From NCBI GenBank assembly GCA_945787465.1, contig CALZIZ010000093.1:1-34989 (forward strand): a DNA stretch of 34,989 bases, given 5' to 3'. Positions within the stretch are counted from its first letter, which is position 1; the number at the start of each line of letters is the position of its first letter. Source of the stretch: an uncultured Desulfuromonadales bacterium. Lineage in GTDB: Bacteria > Desulfobacterota > Desulfuromonadia > Desulfuromonadales > Trichloromonadaceae. Both the position numbers and the translations under genes were made by a program. Under the pieces are notes generated by a model. That model searched no databases and had not been told where the DNA came from. It was given only the letters and a program-made list of their open reading frames with translations. This document shows positions 16,439-23,539 of this stretch, one piece after another.

Positions 16439-18135
16439 GCAAAAAGGTTCTTGTGGTCGATGACGAGGAGAGCATCCGCTTTACCTTCGAATGTTTTCTC
16501 CATGATGAGGGCTACGATGTGGCCACGGCAGCCAACCTTGTTGAGGCCTCGGCAAAAATCGCAGATTGTGATTTTGACCTGGTGTTTGTCGATATTCTGC
16601 TGGCAGGGCATAACGGGATCGATGTGTTGCGACAGATCAAGGCACGCAATCCTCTCTGCCCGGTGGTGATGGTTACCGGTTTTCCAAGCATTGATACCGC
16701 TTCCGAGGCTTTGCGTCTGGGGGCCCACGATTATATTCCAAAGCCGATCAAGCAGGAGACCCTGATTCGGGTTGCCCGAAACGCCCTGGACTTCAAGGCC
16801 CTGCAGGAGGAGAAGAAGCTTTACCAGGCCAACCTCGAGGCCATCTTCGACAGTGTCAAAGACGGCATCATCACGGTGGACAATTCGTTGAGCGTGGTCG
16901 AGCGAAACGGCGCTGCGGAAAAACTCTGTGGTCTTTCCCGGCAGGGTCTGGGGGTAAACCTCAAGGAGTTGACGGAATATTGCAATGGCAAATGCACCGC
17001 GATTCTCGAGGCGGCGATTGCCAGCAGGGACGCCCAGGAGGTTCACCGCTTCAAATGCGACCATCGAAAGCGTAGGCCGCAAATCGTCACCCTGAACGCA
17101 TCTCCGCTGCTCGACAGGCAGGGGGCAACCTCAGGCGCGGTTCTGGTGGTAAGGGACGAGACCAGGCTCCATGCCCTCGAGCGTGATCTCAAGCAGCGCC
17201 ACCGGTTTCACAAGATCATCGGCCAATCGGAAAGAATGCAGGAGATTTACAGGCTTTTGGATAAACTTGCCAATGTGCCGACCACCGTACTGGTTACCGG
17301 AGAGAGTGGTACCGGAAAGGAACTGATCGCCGATGCACTGCATTACCAGGGCGCCCGCCGGGACAAGCCCCTGGTCAAGGTCAACTGTGCGGCTCTGTCG
17401 GAAAGCCTGCTGGAGAGCGAACTGTTCGGACACGTCAAGGGTGCTTTCACCGGAGCGGTCAGGGATAGCGTTGGCCGTTTCGAGAAGGCCGATGGGGGAA
17501 CCATATTTCTGGATGAGATAGGGGATGTCTCCCCGCGACTGCAGGTACAGTTGCTCAGGGTTCTGCAGGAAAAGGTCATCGAAAGGGTCGGCGATTCCAA
17601 GCCGATCCCGGTCGATGTGCGGGTGGCGGCGGCGACCAACCAGGATCTCGGAGAAAAGATCCGCAGGGGCGAGTTTCGCGAGGACCTCTTCTACCGCCTC
17701 AAGGTGGTGCATGTCAACTTACCCCCCCTGCGACAGAGGCGCCAGGACATCCCCTTGCTGGTGGAGCACCTGATTGAAAAGTTTAACGTCAGCCTCGGGA
17801 AAAATGTCACCGGGGTGTCCTCAGAAGTGCAGAAATTCTTTTTCTCCCATGCCTGGCCCGGCAATGTGCGAGAGCTGGAGCATGTCATCGAACATGGCTT
17901 CATCCTCTGTGAAGGGCCGGTTTTGAGTCTTGAGCACCTTCCCCCCGATCTACTGCAGCAGCCCCTTTCCGGTTCCGCTGCCGGCACCTCCCAGCCCTCT
18001 GACATGCCTGAAGCGATTCGCCAGGCACTCAAAGACGCCGGTGGCAACAAGGCCAAGGCGGCACGCCTTCTGGGAGTCAGCCGCCGGACCATTTACCGAA
18101 AGCTTGAAGAATTTCAGATAGATTGCCCCATGTAA
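16435..18135 (+). CDS. Sigma-54-dependent response regulator: REC-PAS-AAA+-Fis HTH
   Basis: The 566-residue NtrC-family enhancer-binding protein begins with a receiver (D53 in FVDILLAGHNG; K in IPKPIK). A PAS-like domain follows (residues 137-245, containing YCNGKC). The AAA+ domain has Walker A GESGTGKE (about 289-296), the sigma-54 contact loop GAFTGA, DEIGDV (Walker B) and FREDLFYRL. The C-terminal Fis-type helix-turn-helix is GGNKAKAARLLGVSRRTIYR. It activates sigma-54 RNA polymerase from distant sites. Its start overlaps the kinase stop (ATGA), indicating a kinase-regulator pair. A symmetric 53-bp element begins 5 bp after its stop and is a good candidate for its own binding site. Confidence 0.93.
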   Translation: MSKKVLVVDDEESIRFTFECFLHDEGYDVATAANLVEASAKIADCDFDLVFVDILLAGHNGIDVLRQIKARNPLCPVVMVTGFPSIDTASEALRLGAHDYIPKPIKQETLIRVARNALDFKALQEEKKLYQANLEAIFDSVKDGIITVDNSLSVVERNGAAEKLCGLSRQGLGVNLKELTEYCNGKCTAILEAAIASRDAQEVHRFKCDHRKRRPQIVTLNASPLLDRQGATSGAVLVVRDETRLHALERDLKQRHRFHKIIGQSERMQEIYRLLDKLANVPTTVLVTGESGTGKELIADALHYQGARRDKPLVKVNCAALSESLLESELFGHVKGAFTGAVRDSVGRFEKADGGTIFLDEIGDVSPRLQVQLLRVLQEKVIERVGDSKPIPVDVRVAAATNQDLGEKIRRGEFREDLFYRLKVVHVNLPPLRQRRQDIPLLVEHLIEKFNVSLGKNVTGVSSEVQKFFFSHAWPGNVRELEHVIEHGFILCEGPVLSLEHLPPDLLQQPLSGSAAGTSQPSDMPEAIRQALKDAGGNKAKAARLLGVSRRTIYRKLEEFQIDCPM

Positions 18136-18140
18136 CCAGG

Positions 18141-18193
18141 ACCTGTGCCATGGCACACAAGTGTGCTGTACACATCTGTGCCATGGCACAGGT
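18141..18193. promoter_or_regulatory. 53-bp symmetric triple palindrome, likely enhancer-binding-protein site
   Basis: ACCTGTGCCATGGCACA (18141-18157) and TGTGCCATGGCACAGGT (18177-18193) are perfect 17-bp inverted arms, and each contains the 14-bp palindrome TGTGCCATGGCACA. Palindrome centres are 33 bp apart, about three helical turns. A third, weaker dyad (GTGTGCTGTACAC) sits exactly at the midpoint, 18167. There is no T-tract, so a terminator is unlikely. Confidence 0.65.
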
Positions 18194-18392
18194 CTGTTCC
18201 CACCCCTTTATCCCTTCCAGCCTGTTTATCCATCAGAAGCACAAGAAAAAAACAATATATACAATGTCTTGCCCCATCTTCTTGAAATAGCCGCAAGTCA
18301 GCGAAGTTCTACAACAACCCAAGCTTCTAATCTTCCCCGCAGGTCCTTTCTAAAACACCATTATCACAATAGTTTTCAGCAATCAGCATTTC

Positions 18393-18407
18393 TGGCATAA
18401 GCCTTGA
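18393..18407 (+). promoter_or_regulatory. Candidate sigma-54 (-24/-12) promoter
   Basis: TGGCAT, five bases, then TTGA resembles the consensus TGGCAC-N5-TTGC with the invariant GG and correct spacing, but GC at -12 is GA. It lies about 95 bp before the small Cys protein gene and about 225 bp after the symmetric element, a usual enhancer distance. The rest of 18194-18499 shows no gene. Confidence 0.4.
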
Positions 18408-18499
18408 GTAATGTCTTGGCTGTTAACGATGGGCCAAAGAACGGTTCGTTGTAAACATGAAGGGTCTTTACCGGGTGGCAGAAAGATGAAGGAGAGGGG

Positions 18500-18703
18500 A
18501 TGGGCGAGCAAGCGACCAGAAAAGATATTTGCCCGCTGGTGAACAATCCATTGCGTGAATGTTTCTGCTTTGAAACAAACAGCCGGAACGCGGAGATGGC
18601 ATTGGATTTTTGCGGTGCAAACTATCGGGAATGCCGGATTTACAAAAAATATCGGATGCAAAGCGGTGTTCCCCACCATGGCAATGTTGGCAATCAACTG
18701 TGA
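18500..18703 (+). CDS. 67-residue cysteine-motif protein
   Basis: A strong Shine-Dalgarno (AAGGAG, 18489-18494) precedes the ATG by 5 bases, which argues for a real gene. The protein has five Cys in the pattern C11-x9-C21-x-C23-x14-C38-x6-C45, within [18 protein letters not shown] and [16 protein letters not shown] recall similar short Cys proteins with a CPLVNNP start beside signalling genes in Geobacter relatives, but cannot verify this here. It has no signal peptide or membrane segment and could bind a metal or Fe-S centre (inference). It opens the chemosensory operon, 14 bp before the next start. Confidence 0.75.
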   Translation: MGEQATRKDICPLVNNPLRECFCFETNSRNAEMALDFCGANYRECRIYKKYRMQSGVPHHGNVGNQL

Positions 18704-18717
18704 AGGCTGATGAAGTG

Positions 18718-19956
18718 ATGCGAAATTTACTCAAAGAAATACGCCAGAATTATTTGTTTTTGCTGATCGGTACGACGCTGAGCGTCGTTGCCACGGGGGG
18801 GCTTCTAAGCCAGGGCACAGGAATGCTGCCTCTTCTTGTGCTGGTTGCCGTCTCCATCTGTTGGGGCGGGCTCTGTCTGGCAACCTCAATGCAGCAGGCA
18901 GCATGCCGCCAGAGATTGCGCGAGCAGGTCGAGGCCGATGTCGGTGAACTGACCCTGCGGACACAGACCCTGCTCGAGGGGTTAGCCAGGGAATTTAACA
19001 GCCAGTTTTGCAATATGCGGGATGAGAATCGACAGGTTCAGGAGATTCTCGCCGATGCCATCGAGCGGCTGGTGAACAGTTTTACCGCACTGGAGGAACA
19101 TTCGTCACGTCAGCAGGGGCTTGCAACACAGCTGGCCGGAGGAGACCATGCCCAGGCGGTGCTGGAGCAGGATGTTGATTTCAGGTCTTTTCTACGGGAG
19201 ATTGAAGGCGTTTTGAAGGCGTTTGTTGCCGCCGCGCAGAGCAACAGTCTTGTAGCTCAAGAGCTTGAGGGGCAGATGGCCATCACCAGCGGCCAGTTTC
19301 AGGGGGTGCTGAAAATGTTGCGGGAGGTGAAAAAGATCGCCGATCAGACCAACCTGCTGGCCCTCAATGCGGCAGTCGAGGCGGCCAGGGCGGGACAGGC
19401 CGGCAAGGGGTTTGCGGTTGTTGCAGGCGAGGTCCGCAACCTTTCCGAGCGATCCAACAAGTTCAGCGAGGAAATCAGCTCTCTGGTCAGCAGCATCTCA
19501 GGAGCGCTCGGTTCGGTGGAACAGGCCATCCAGAAAATGGCCACTCAGGATAGTCAGCGGGTCTCCGAAGCCAGCCACCGTATGGAAGATCTTCTCAACC
19601 AGAGCAAGGCCTTCAATCGCAAAGTGGAAGATTCGGCCGGGGAAATTTCACAGATCTCGGAGCAGGTCGGCCAGCAGGTGCGGGCCGCTGTGACCTCGTT
19701 GCAGTTTCAGGATATGGCAACCCAGGTCCTTGGCCACGTCAATGGACGTATCGAGGTTCTGGAGTCGGTTTTGACCAACTTGGGAAATCTTCCCCTGGAA
19801 CTTCAGAATGATAAACAGGGGGCGGAGAAAAATCTGGAGTTGCGCCTTGATGGATTCAAATCGGGGCTGAACCAAGCTTTTTCCCTGGTCGAAAAAGCCA
19901 GGCATAACCCGGTGTCGCAAACAAGTATGGCCGAAGGGGATATCGAGCTTTTTTGA
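18718..19956 (+). CDS. Methyl-accepting chemotaxis protein without a large sensor domain
   Basis: The 412-residue receptor has two adjacent N-terminal membrane segments (about 13-32 and 37-58) with almost no periplasmic loop. A long helical cytoplasmic domain follows. The conserved receptor tip is clear: [20 protein letters not shown] then [18 protein letters not shown]. No HAMP domain is evident and the C-terminus is EGDIELF. Lacking a periplasmic ligand domain, it probably senses the membrane, the cytoplasm or a partner. I chose ATG 18718, with AAGG 11 bp upstream; the open frame extends to 18610 but overlaps the small Cys gene. Its tip should contact CheA and CheW encoded downstream. Confidence 0.88.
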   Translation: MRNLLKEIRQNYLFLLIGTTLSVVATGGLLSQGTGMLPLLVLVAVSICWGGLCLATSMQQAACRQRLREQVEADVGELTLRTQTLLEGLAREFNSQFCNMRDENRQVQEILADAIERLVNSFTALEEHSSRQQGLATQLAGGDHAQAVLEQDVDFRSFLREIEGVLKAFVAAAQSNSLVAQELEGQMAITSGQFQGVLKMLREVKKIADQTNLLALNAAVEAARAGQAGKGFAVVAGEVRNLSERSNKFSEEISSLVSSISGALGSVEQAIQKMATQDSQRVSEASHRMEDLLNQSKAFNRKVEDSAGEISQISEQVGQQVRAAVTSLQFQDMATQVLGHVNGRIEVLESVLTNLGNLPLELQNDKQGAEKNLELRLDGFKSGLNQAFSLVEKARHNPVSQTSMAEGDIELF

Positions 19957-20034
19957 GGCGGTGTTGGCAGCACTGTACTGCGTGCCCCCGCACTCTTGGA
20001 CTATTTGAAGTACGAACGAGGAAAGGATTAAACC

Positions 20035-20400
20035 ATGGCAAAAACAGTTTTAGCGGTCGATGATTCGAGGTCCATTTTACAGATGGTATCCCACACCCTG
20101 AAAGGCGCGGGATACCAGGTGGTCGAAGCCCAGGACGGGCAGGCCGCCCTGAGCCTGGCCAGCACCCAGAGATTCGCCCTGGTCATCACTGATCTGAACA
20201 TGCCCCGAATGGACGGGCTGACCCTGACCAGCCAGCTGCGGGCCCAACCCAACTACCGGTTTACGCCCATCCTCATGCTGACGACCGAGGCCGGCGACGC
20301 TATGAAAGCCAAGGGCAAGGCTGCGGGAGCCACCGGCTGGCTGGTCAAACCCTTCGACCCCCAGAAGCTTTTGGGGGTGGTCAGAAAAGTGATCGGCTGA
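20035..20400 (+). CDS. cheY: CheY-like single-domain response regulator
   Basis: The 121-residue receiver domain has all phosphotransfer residues: acidic pair D9-D10, phosphoacceptor D53 in ITDLNMPRMDG, Thr in LMLTTEAG, and Lys in GWLVKPFDP. It has no output domain and is of CheY type. The RBS GAGGAAAGG lies 8-9 bases before the ATG. It sits between an MCP and a STAS protein, in an operon with cheA, so CheA is its probable phosphodonor. Its target, flagellar motor or type IV pili, is not shown here. Confidence 0.9.
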   Translation: MAKTVLAVDDSRSILQMVSHTLKGAGYQVVEAQDGQAALSLASTQRFALVITDLNMPRMDGLTLTSQLRAQPNYRFTPILMLTTEAGDAMKAKGKAAGATGWLVKPFDPQKLLGVVRKVIG

Positions 20401-20480
20401 AAAATAGCCCGTAGGTGCATGGGTGAAACCTTTTTCTCTTTCAAAACACCAAGGCGGGGACCAAGCAGAGGAATGACATC

Positions 20481-20834
20481 ATGGCAGAGTTAATTTTCGA
20501 ACGAAGCACTTCGGGTGACGGCATCCAGTCCGGCATATTGAAAATCGTCGGAGAAGCGACGGTGGAGCACGCCGAACAGATAAAGCAAGCTTTGCTTGAG
20601 GGCCTCAATACGGTGGACCGCCTTCAACTCGATTGCGAACAAGTGACAGAGTTGGATTTCTTTGCCATTCAACTCTTCTGTTCGGCCCATCGGACCTCGG
20701 TGGCCTGGGAAAAACGACTGAGCTTCAGTGGCGGGCGCGCCGGACATTTACAACGTGCTATCGAGGCCAGCGGGTTTTCCCGGCATGTAGGTTGTGCTCT
20801 GTGCCCGGATGGAGAGCGCTGTCTTTGGACCTGA
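20481..20834 (+). CDS. STAS-domain protein of the chemosensory operon
   Basis: The 117-residue protein has a single STAS (anti-sigma-factor antagonist-like) domain: ILKIVGEATVEHAEQIKQAL at the N-terminus and LQLDCEQVTELDFFAIQLFC at the usual phosphorylation loop. The loop normally reads D-S-[ST]-G; here it is D-F-F-A, so the phosphorylatable Ser/Thr is missing. The C-terminus carries a Cys cluster (CALCPDGERC). STAS proteins next to cheA occur in several deltaproteobacterial chemosensory clusters, where their role is not settled. It starts 80 bp after cheY and ends 52 bp before cheA. Confidence 0.85.
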   Translation: MAELIFERSTSGDGIQSGILKIVGEATVEHAEQIKQALLEGLNTVDRLQLDCEQVTELDFFAIQLFCSAHRTSVAWEKRLSFSGGRAGHLQRAIEASGFSRHVGCALCPDGERCLWT

Positions 20835-20886
20835 TGGGCACAGCATCGCTAAGTTACCACCGGCAATACAATAAGAGGGAACGACA

Positions 20887-21705
20887 ATGCTTGATCAGCA
20901 AAAGGAAGCGTTCAGGGAAGAAGCCGGAGAGCTTTTGGCCGAGTTGGAGACCTCCCTGCTTGAACTCGAAGAAAACCCTCAGGACGGGGAACTCATCGCC
21001 CAGGTCTTTCGTGCTATGCACACCATCAAGGGGTCAGGGGCGATGTTCGGTTTTGAGGCCATTGCCGCCTTTACCCACGAGGTCGAGACGGTTTTCGACC
21101 TGGTGCGTAACGGAGAGGTCCCGGTCACAAAAAATCTGGTCGGCCTCTCCCTGGCCGCCCGTGACCACATCAGGGATCTCCTCGAAGACCCTGAGAGCGG
21201 CTCTTGCGGTCAGCAGCTGATCGACAGTTTTCGTGCCCTGATGTCCGAGGCGGCCGAAGTTGCTCCCGTCCCGGCTGATTCTTCAACTGCTGCCAGCGAG
21301 CAGGGCGAGTGCGACCAGCTCACCGAGGTCACCTACCGTATCCGGTTTCGCTTGGCGAAAGACATTATCGCCTGCGGCACCAGGCCGACCGCGCTGCTCA
21401 ATGAAATCGCAGAGCTCGGCCCCTGCAGAAGCGTGGCCCAGACCGAAGAGATTCCATTTTTGACCGATATGGATCCTGAGTGTTGCTACGCCTTCTGGGA
21501 TGTGATCCTGACCACGCGCCACGATATCAACGCCATCAAGGACGTCTTTATCTTTGTTGAAGACGATGTCGAGTTGACCATCGACACTATAGATACCGGG
21601 TCGGCTGAAGACAGCGAAGAGGAGACCTTGCCCCCGAAGACCTCAAGTCTGTGCTCGATTCCCAAAAACGCCTGGGGCAGGTCCTGGTCGAATCTGAGCT
21701 GGTGA
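20887..21705 (+). CDS. cheA: CheA, N-terminal part (HPt and P2-like region); frame broken near 21635
   Basis: This is the first part of a chemotaxis histidine kinase. The HPt (P1) domain carries the phosphorylated H45 in AMHTIKGSGAMFGFEAIA. The linker and a P2-like segment follow (YRIRFRLAKDIIACG...FVEDDVELTIDTID). After about residue 250 the frame runs into nonsense (TLPPKTSSLCSIPKNAWGRS) and stops at 21705, while the correct continuation (APEDLKSVLDSQKRLG) is in another frame. One missing base in the C5 tract at 21631-21635 explains this. It is a real mutation, a sequencing or assembly error, or less likely ribosomal frameshifting. The start ATG follows AGAGGGAACGACA. Cys residues are frequent in the P2-like part (GPCRS, PECCYAF). 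Confidence 0.85.
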   Translation: MLDQQKEAFREEAGELLAELETSLLELEENPQDGELIAQVFRAMHTIKGSGAMFGFEAIAAFTHEVETVFDLVRNGEVPVTKNLVGLSLAARDHIRDLLEDPESGSCGQQLIDSFRALMSEAAEVAPVPADSSTAASEQGECDQLTEVTYRIRFRLAKDIIACGTRPTALLNEIAELGPCRSVAQTEEIPFLTDMDPECCYAFWDVILTTRHDINAIKDVFIFVEDDVELTIDTIDTGSAEDSEEETLPPKTSSLCSIPKNAWGRSWSNLSW

Positions 21706-22955
21706 CCCCGGGGCAGATCTCCTCGGCATTGGTTGAACAGCAGCAGGTGCGCCAGCAGCGTCAGCAAAAGAAAGTGGACGCAGGTGCCTCGAGCATTCGC
21801 GTACCCGCCGATCGCCTCGATTACCTGGTCGATATGGTTGGCGAGCTGGTCACGGTTCAGGCGCGCCTCTCCCAGGCCGCAGCCACTCGGCAGGACTCTG
21901 AACTGACCTCCATTGCAGAAGAAGTCGAAAGGCTCACCGCCGAGTTGCGCGATTGCACCCTTAATATCCGGATGCTTCCCATCGGTACCACCTTTAGCAA
22001 GTTCAAGCGCCTGGTGCGCGACTTGTCCCTGGAGCTGGGCAAGGACATCGAGTTGAAAACCGCCGGTGCCGAGACCGAGTTGGACAAGACGGTGATCGAA
22101 AAACTCAGCGATCCCCTGGTGCACCTGATCCGCAACAGCCTCGATCATGGCATCGAGACTCCCGAGGAGCGTGAAGCTGCAGGAAAGCCGGCCACGGGGA
22201 CCGTCCTGCTGGAAGCCGTTCATTCCGGCGACAGCGTGGTCATCGAGATTCGCGATGACGGTCGCGGTCTCGACCCCGAGAGGCTTCTGGCCAAGGCGGT
22301 GGACAAGGGGCTGGTCGCCGCCGATAGCCAACTTGCTGAAGGCGAAATCTTTGAGCTGATTTTCGCACCTGGTTTCTCCACCGCCAAGACGGTGACCGAC
22401 GTATCGGGGCGCGGAGTCGGCATGGATGTGGTCAAGCGGTCCATCGATGCTTTGCGCGGCACCATCGGTATTCAAAGTGAGCCCGGGGTGGGCACGACCA
22501 TTTCAATTCGCATACCGCTGACCCTGGCGATTGTCGAGAGCCTGCTGGTGAAAGTGGGGCAGGACTCGTTTGTCCTTCCCCTGGCGGCTGTCGAAGAGTG
22601 TGTGGAGCTGACTCGGGAGGATGTGGCTAAGGCGCATGGCCGTAACCTGGTTCCGGTGCGTGGCCAGCTAGTCCCCTATATCCCGCTGCGGGAGCGATTT
22701 GCCATCCACGAAGAGCCGCCGGCCATCGAGCAGGTTGTCGTCACCGGAGTCGGGGGCAACCGGGTAGGGTTTGTCGTAGACCATGTTGTTGGCGAGCACC
22801 AGACGGTCATCAAATCCCTCGGACGGATGTATCGCGATGTGCAGGGGATTTCGGGGGCCACCATCCTTGGGGATGGCTCTGTGGCTCTGATACTGGATTT
22901 GCCGCATCTGGTTGAGCGTTCCGAGTTTGAGGAAGCCCAAACCACCAGGATTTAA
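21651..22955 (+). CDS. cheA: CheA, C-terminal part (dimerisation, ATPase, CheW-like), out of frame with N-part
   Basis: This 434-residue frame holds the catalytic half of CheA. It has a half MshEN-like segment (RLGQVLVESELVTPGQISSA), the P3 dimerisation domain from RVPADRLDYLVDMVGELV, and the HATPase with the N-box HLIRNSLDHGIETPEE, G1 box IRDDGRGLDPERL, G2 box GRGVGMDVVK and GTTISIRIPLTLA. The CheW-like P5 domain follows, starting near LLVKVGQDSFVLPLA. All motifs are intact. The GTG at 21651 has no clear ribosome-binding site, so independent initiation is doubtful; the frame is open upstream to a TGA at 21606. I read it as the rest of one cheA (20887-22955). If made alone it would lack the phosphorylated His. 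Confidence 0.87.
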   Translation: MLDSQKRLGQVLVESELVTPGQISSALVEQQQVRQQRQQKKVDAGASSIRVPADRLDYLVDMVGELVTVQARLSQAAATRQDSELTSIAEEVERLTAELRDCTLNIRMLPIGTTFSKFKRLVRDLSLELGKDIELKTAGAETELDKTVIEKLSDPLVHLIRNSLDHGIETPEEREAAGKPATGTVLLEAVHSGDSVVIEIRDDGRGLDPERLLAKAVDKGLVAADSQLAEGEIFELIFAPGFSTAKTVTDVSGRGVGMDVVKRSIDALRGTIGIQSEPGVGTTISIRIPLTLAIVESLLVKVGQDSFVLPLAAVEECVELTREDVAKAHGRNLVPVRGQLVPYIPLRERFAIHEEPPAIEQVVVTGVGGNRVGFVVDHVVGEHQTVIKSLGRMYRDVQGISGATILGDGSVALILDLPHLVERSEFEEAQTTRI

Positions 22956-22994
22956 ACCAAGTTCTTGCATCAAGAAAAATGAAAGGGGTTTTAA

Positions 22995-23504
22995 ATGAGT
23001 GTCGAAGGAATTAGCGAGACCGATCAGTTTTTAACCTTCAAGCTGGACGAGGAGGTCTTTGCTCTTGATATCGTCAAGGTCCGCGAGGTGCTCGATTTCA
23101 CTTCCGTCACCAAGGTCCCCCAGACACCGGAGTTCATGCGGGGGGTGATCAACCTGCGCGGCAGCGTGGTTCCGGTGGTCGACATGCGGCTGAAGTTCGG
23201 CCTGCCCGGGACCCAAAAGACCGTCAACACCTGCATCATCATCGTGGAGATCTCCATGGGGGGCGAAACCACGGTGCTCGGCGCATTGGCCGATTCCGTC
23301 CAGGAGGTTCTGGACCTGGAACCGGATCAGATCGAACCGGCGCCCAAGATCGGTACCAAGCTAAGGACCGAGTTTATCAAAGGCATGGGCAAGCACGGCG
23401 AGGAGTTCATCATCATTCTCGATATCGACAAGGTATTTTCCTCTGATGAGCTGCTTGAGGTCAATACCGGTGTAAAGGTTGAGGACGAAGTCGTAAATTT
23501 GTAG
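22995..23504 (+). CDS. cheW: CheW coupling protein
   Basis: The 169-residue CheW has a complete SH3-like double barrel: QFLTFKLDEEVFALDIVKVR, EVLDFTSVTKVPQTPEFMRG, VINLRGSVVPVVDMRLKFG (signature), VLGALADSVQEVLDLEPDQI, and the final FIKGMGKHGEEFIIILDIDK strand. It bridges receptors and CheA at the membrane. AAAGGGG sits just before the ATG at the right distance. It lies 39 bp after cheA and 35 bp before the second receptor gene. Confidence 0.93.
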   Translation: MSVEGISETDQFLTFKLDEEVFALDIVKVREVLDFTSVTKVPQTPEFMRGVINLRGSVVPVVDMRLKFGLPGTQKTVNTCIIIVEISMGGETTVLGALADSVQEVLDLEPDQIEPAPKIGTKLRTEFIKGMGKHGEEFIIILDIDKVFSSDELLEVNTGVKVEDEVVNL

Positions 23505-23539
23505 CAATAACATAGGGATGCCTTAAGGAGGAGAATGTC

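Noticed and set aside
18144-18166. A sigma-54 promoter starting with the TGGCAC inside the palindrome
   Set aside because: The GG to GC spacing is one base too long in the first copy, and no -12 element follows the second.
18141-18193. Rho-independent terminator for the sigma-54 regulator
   Set aside because: The stem is symmetric and strong, but no T-run follows on either strand and the internal dyads have operator-like spacing.
21625-21640. Programmed -1 ribosomal frameshift in cheA
   Set aside because: The heptamer G-CCC-CCG is a poor slippery site because the P-site codon would have to re-pair with GCC; a missing base is simpler. Kept only as a remote option.
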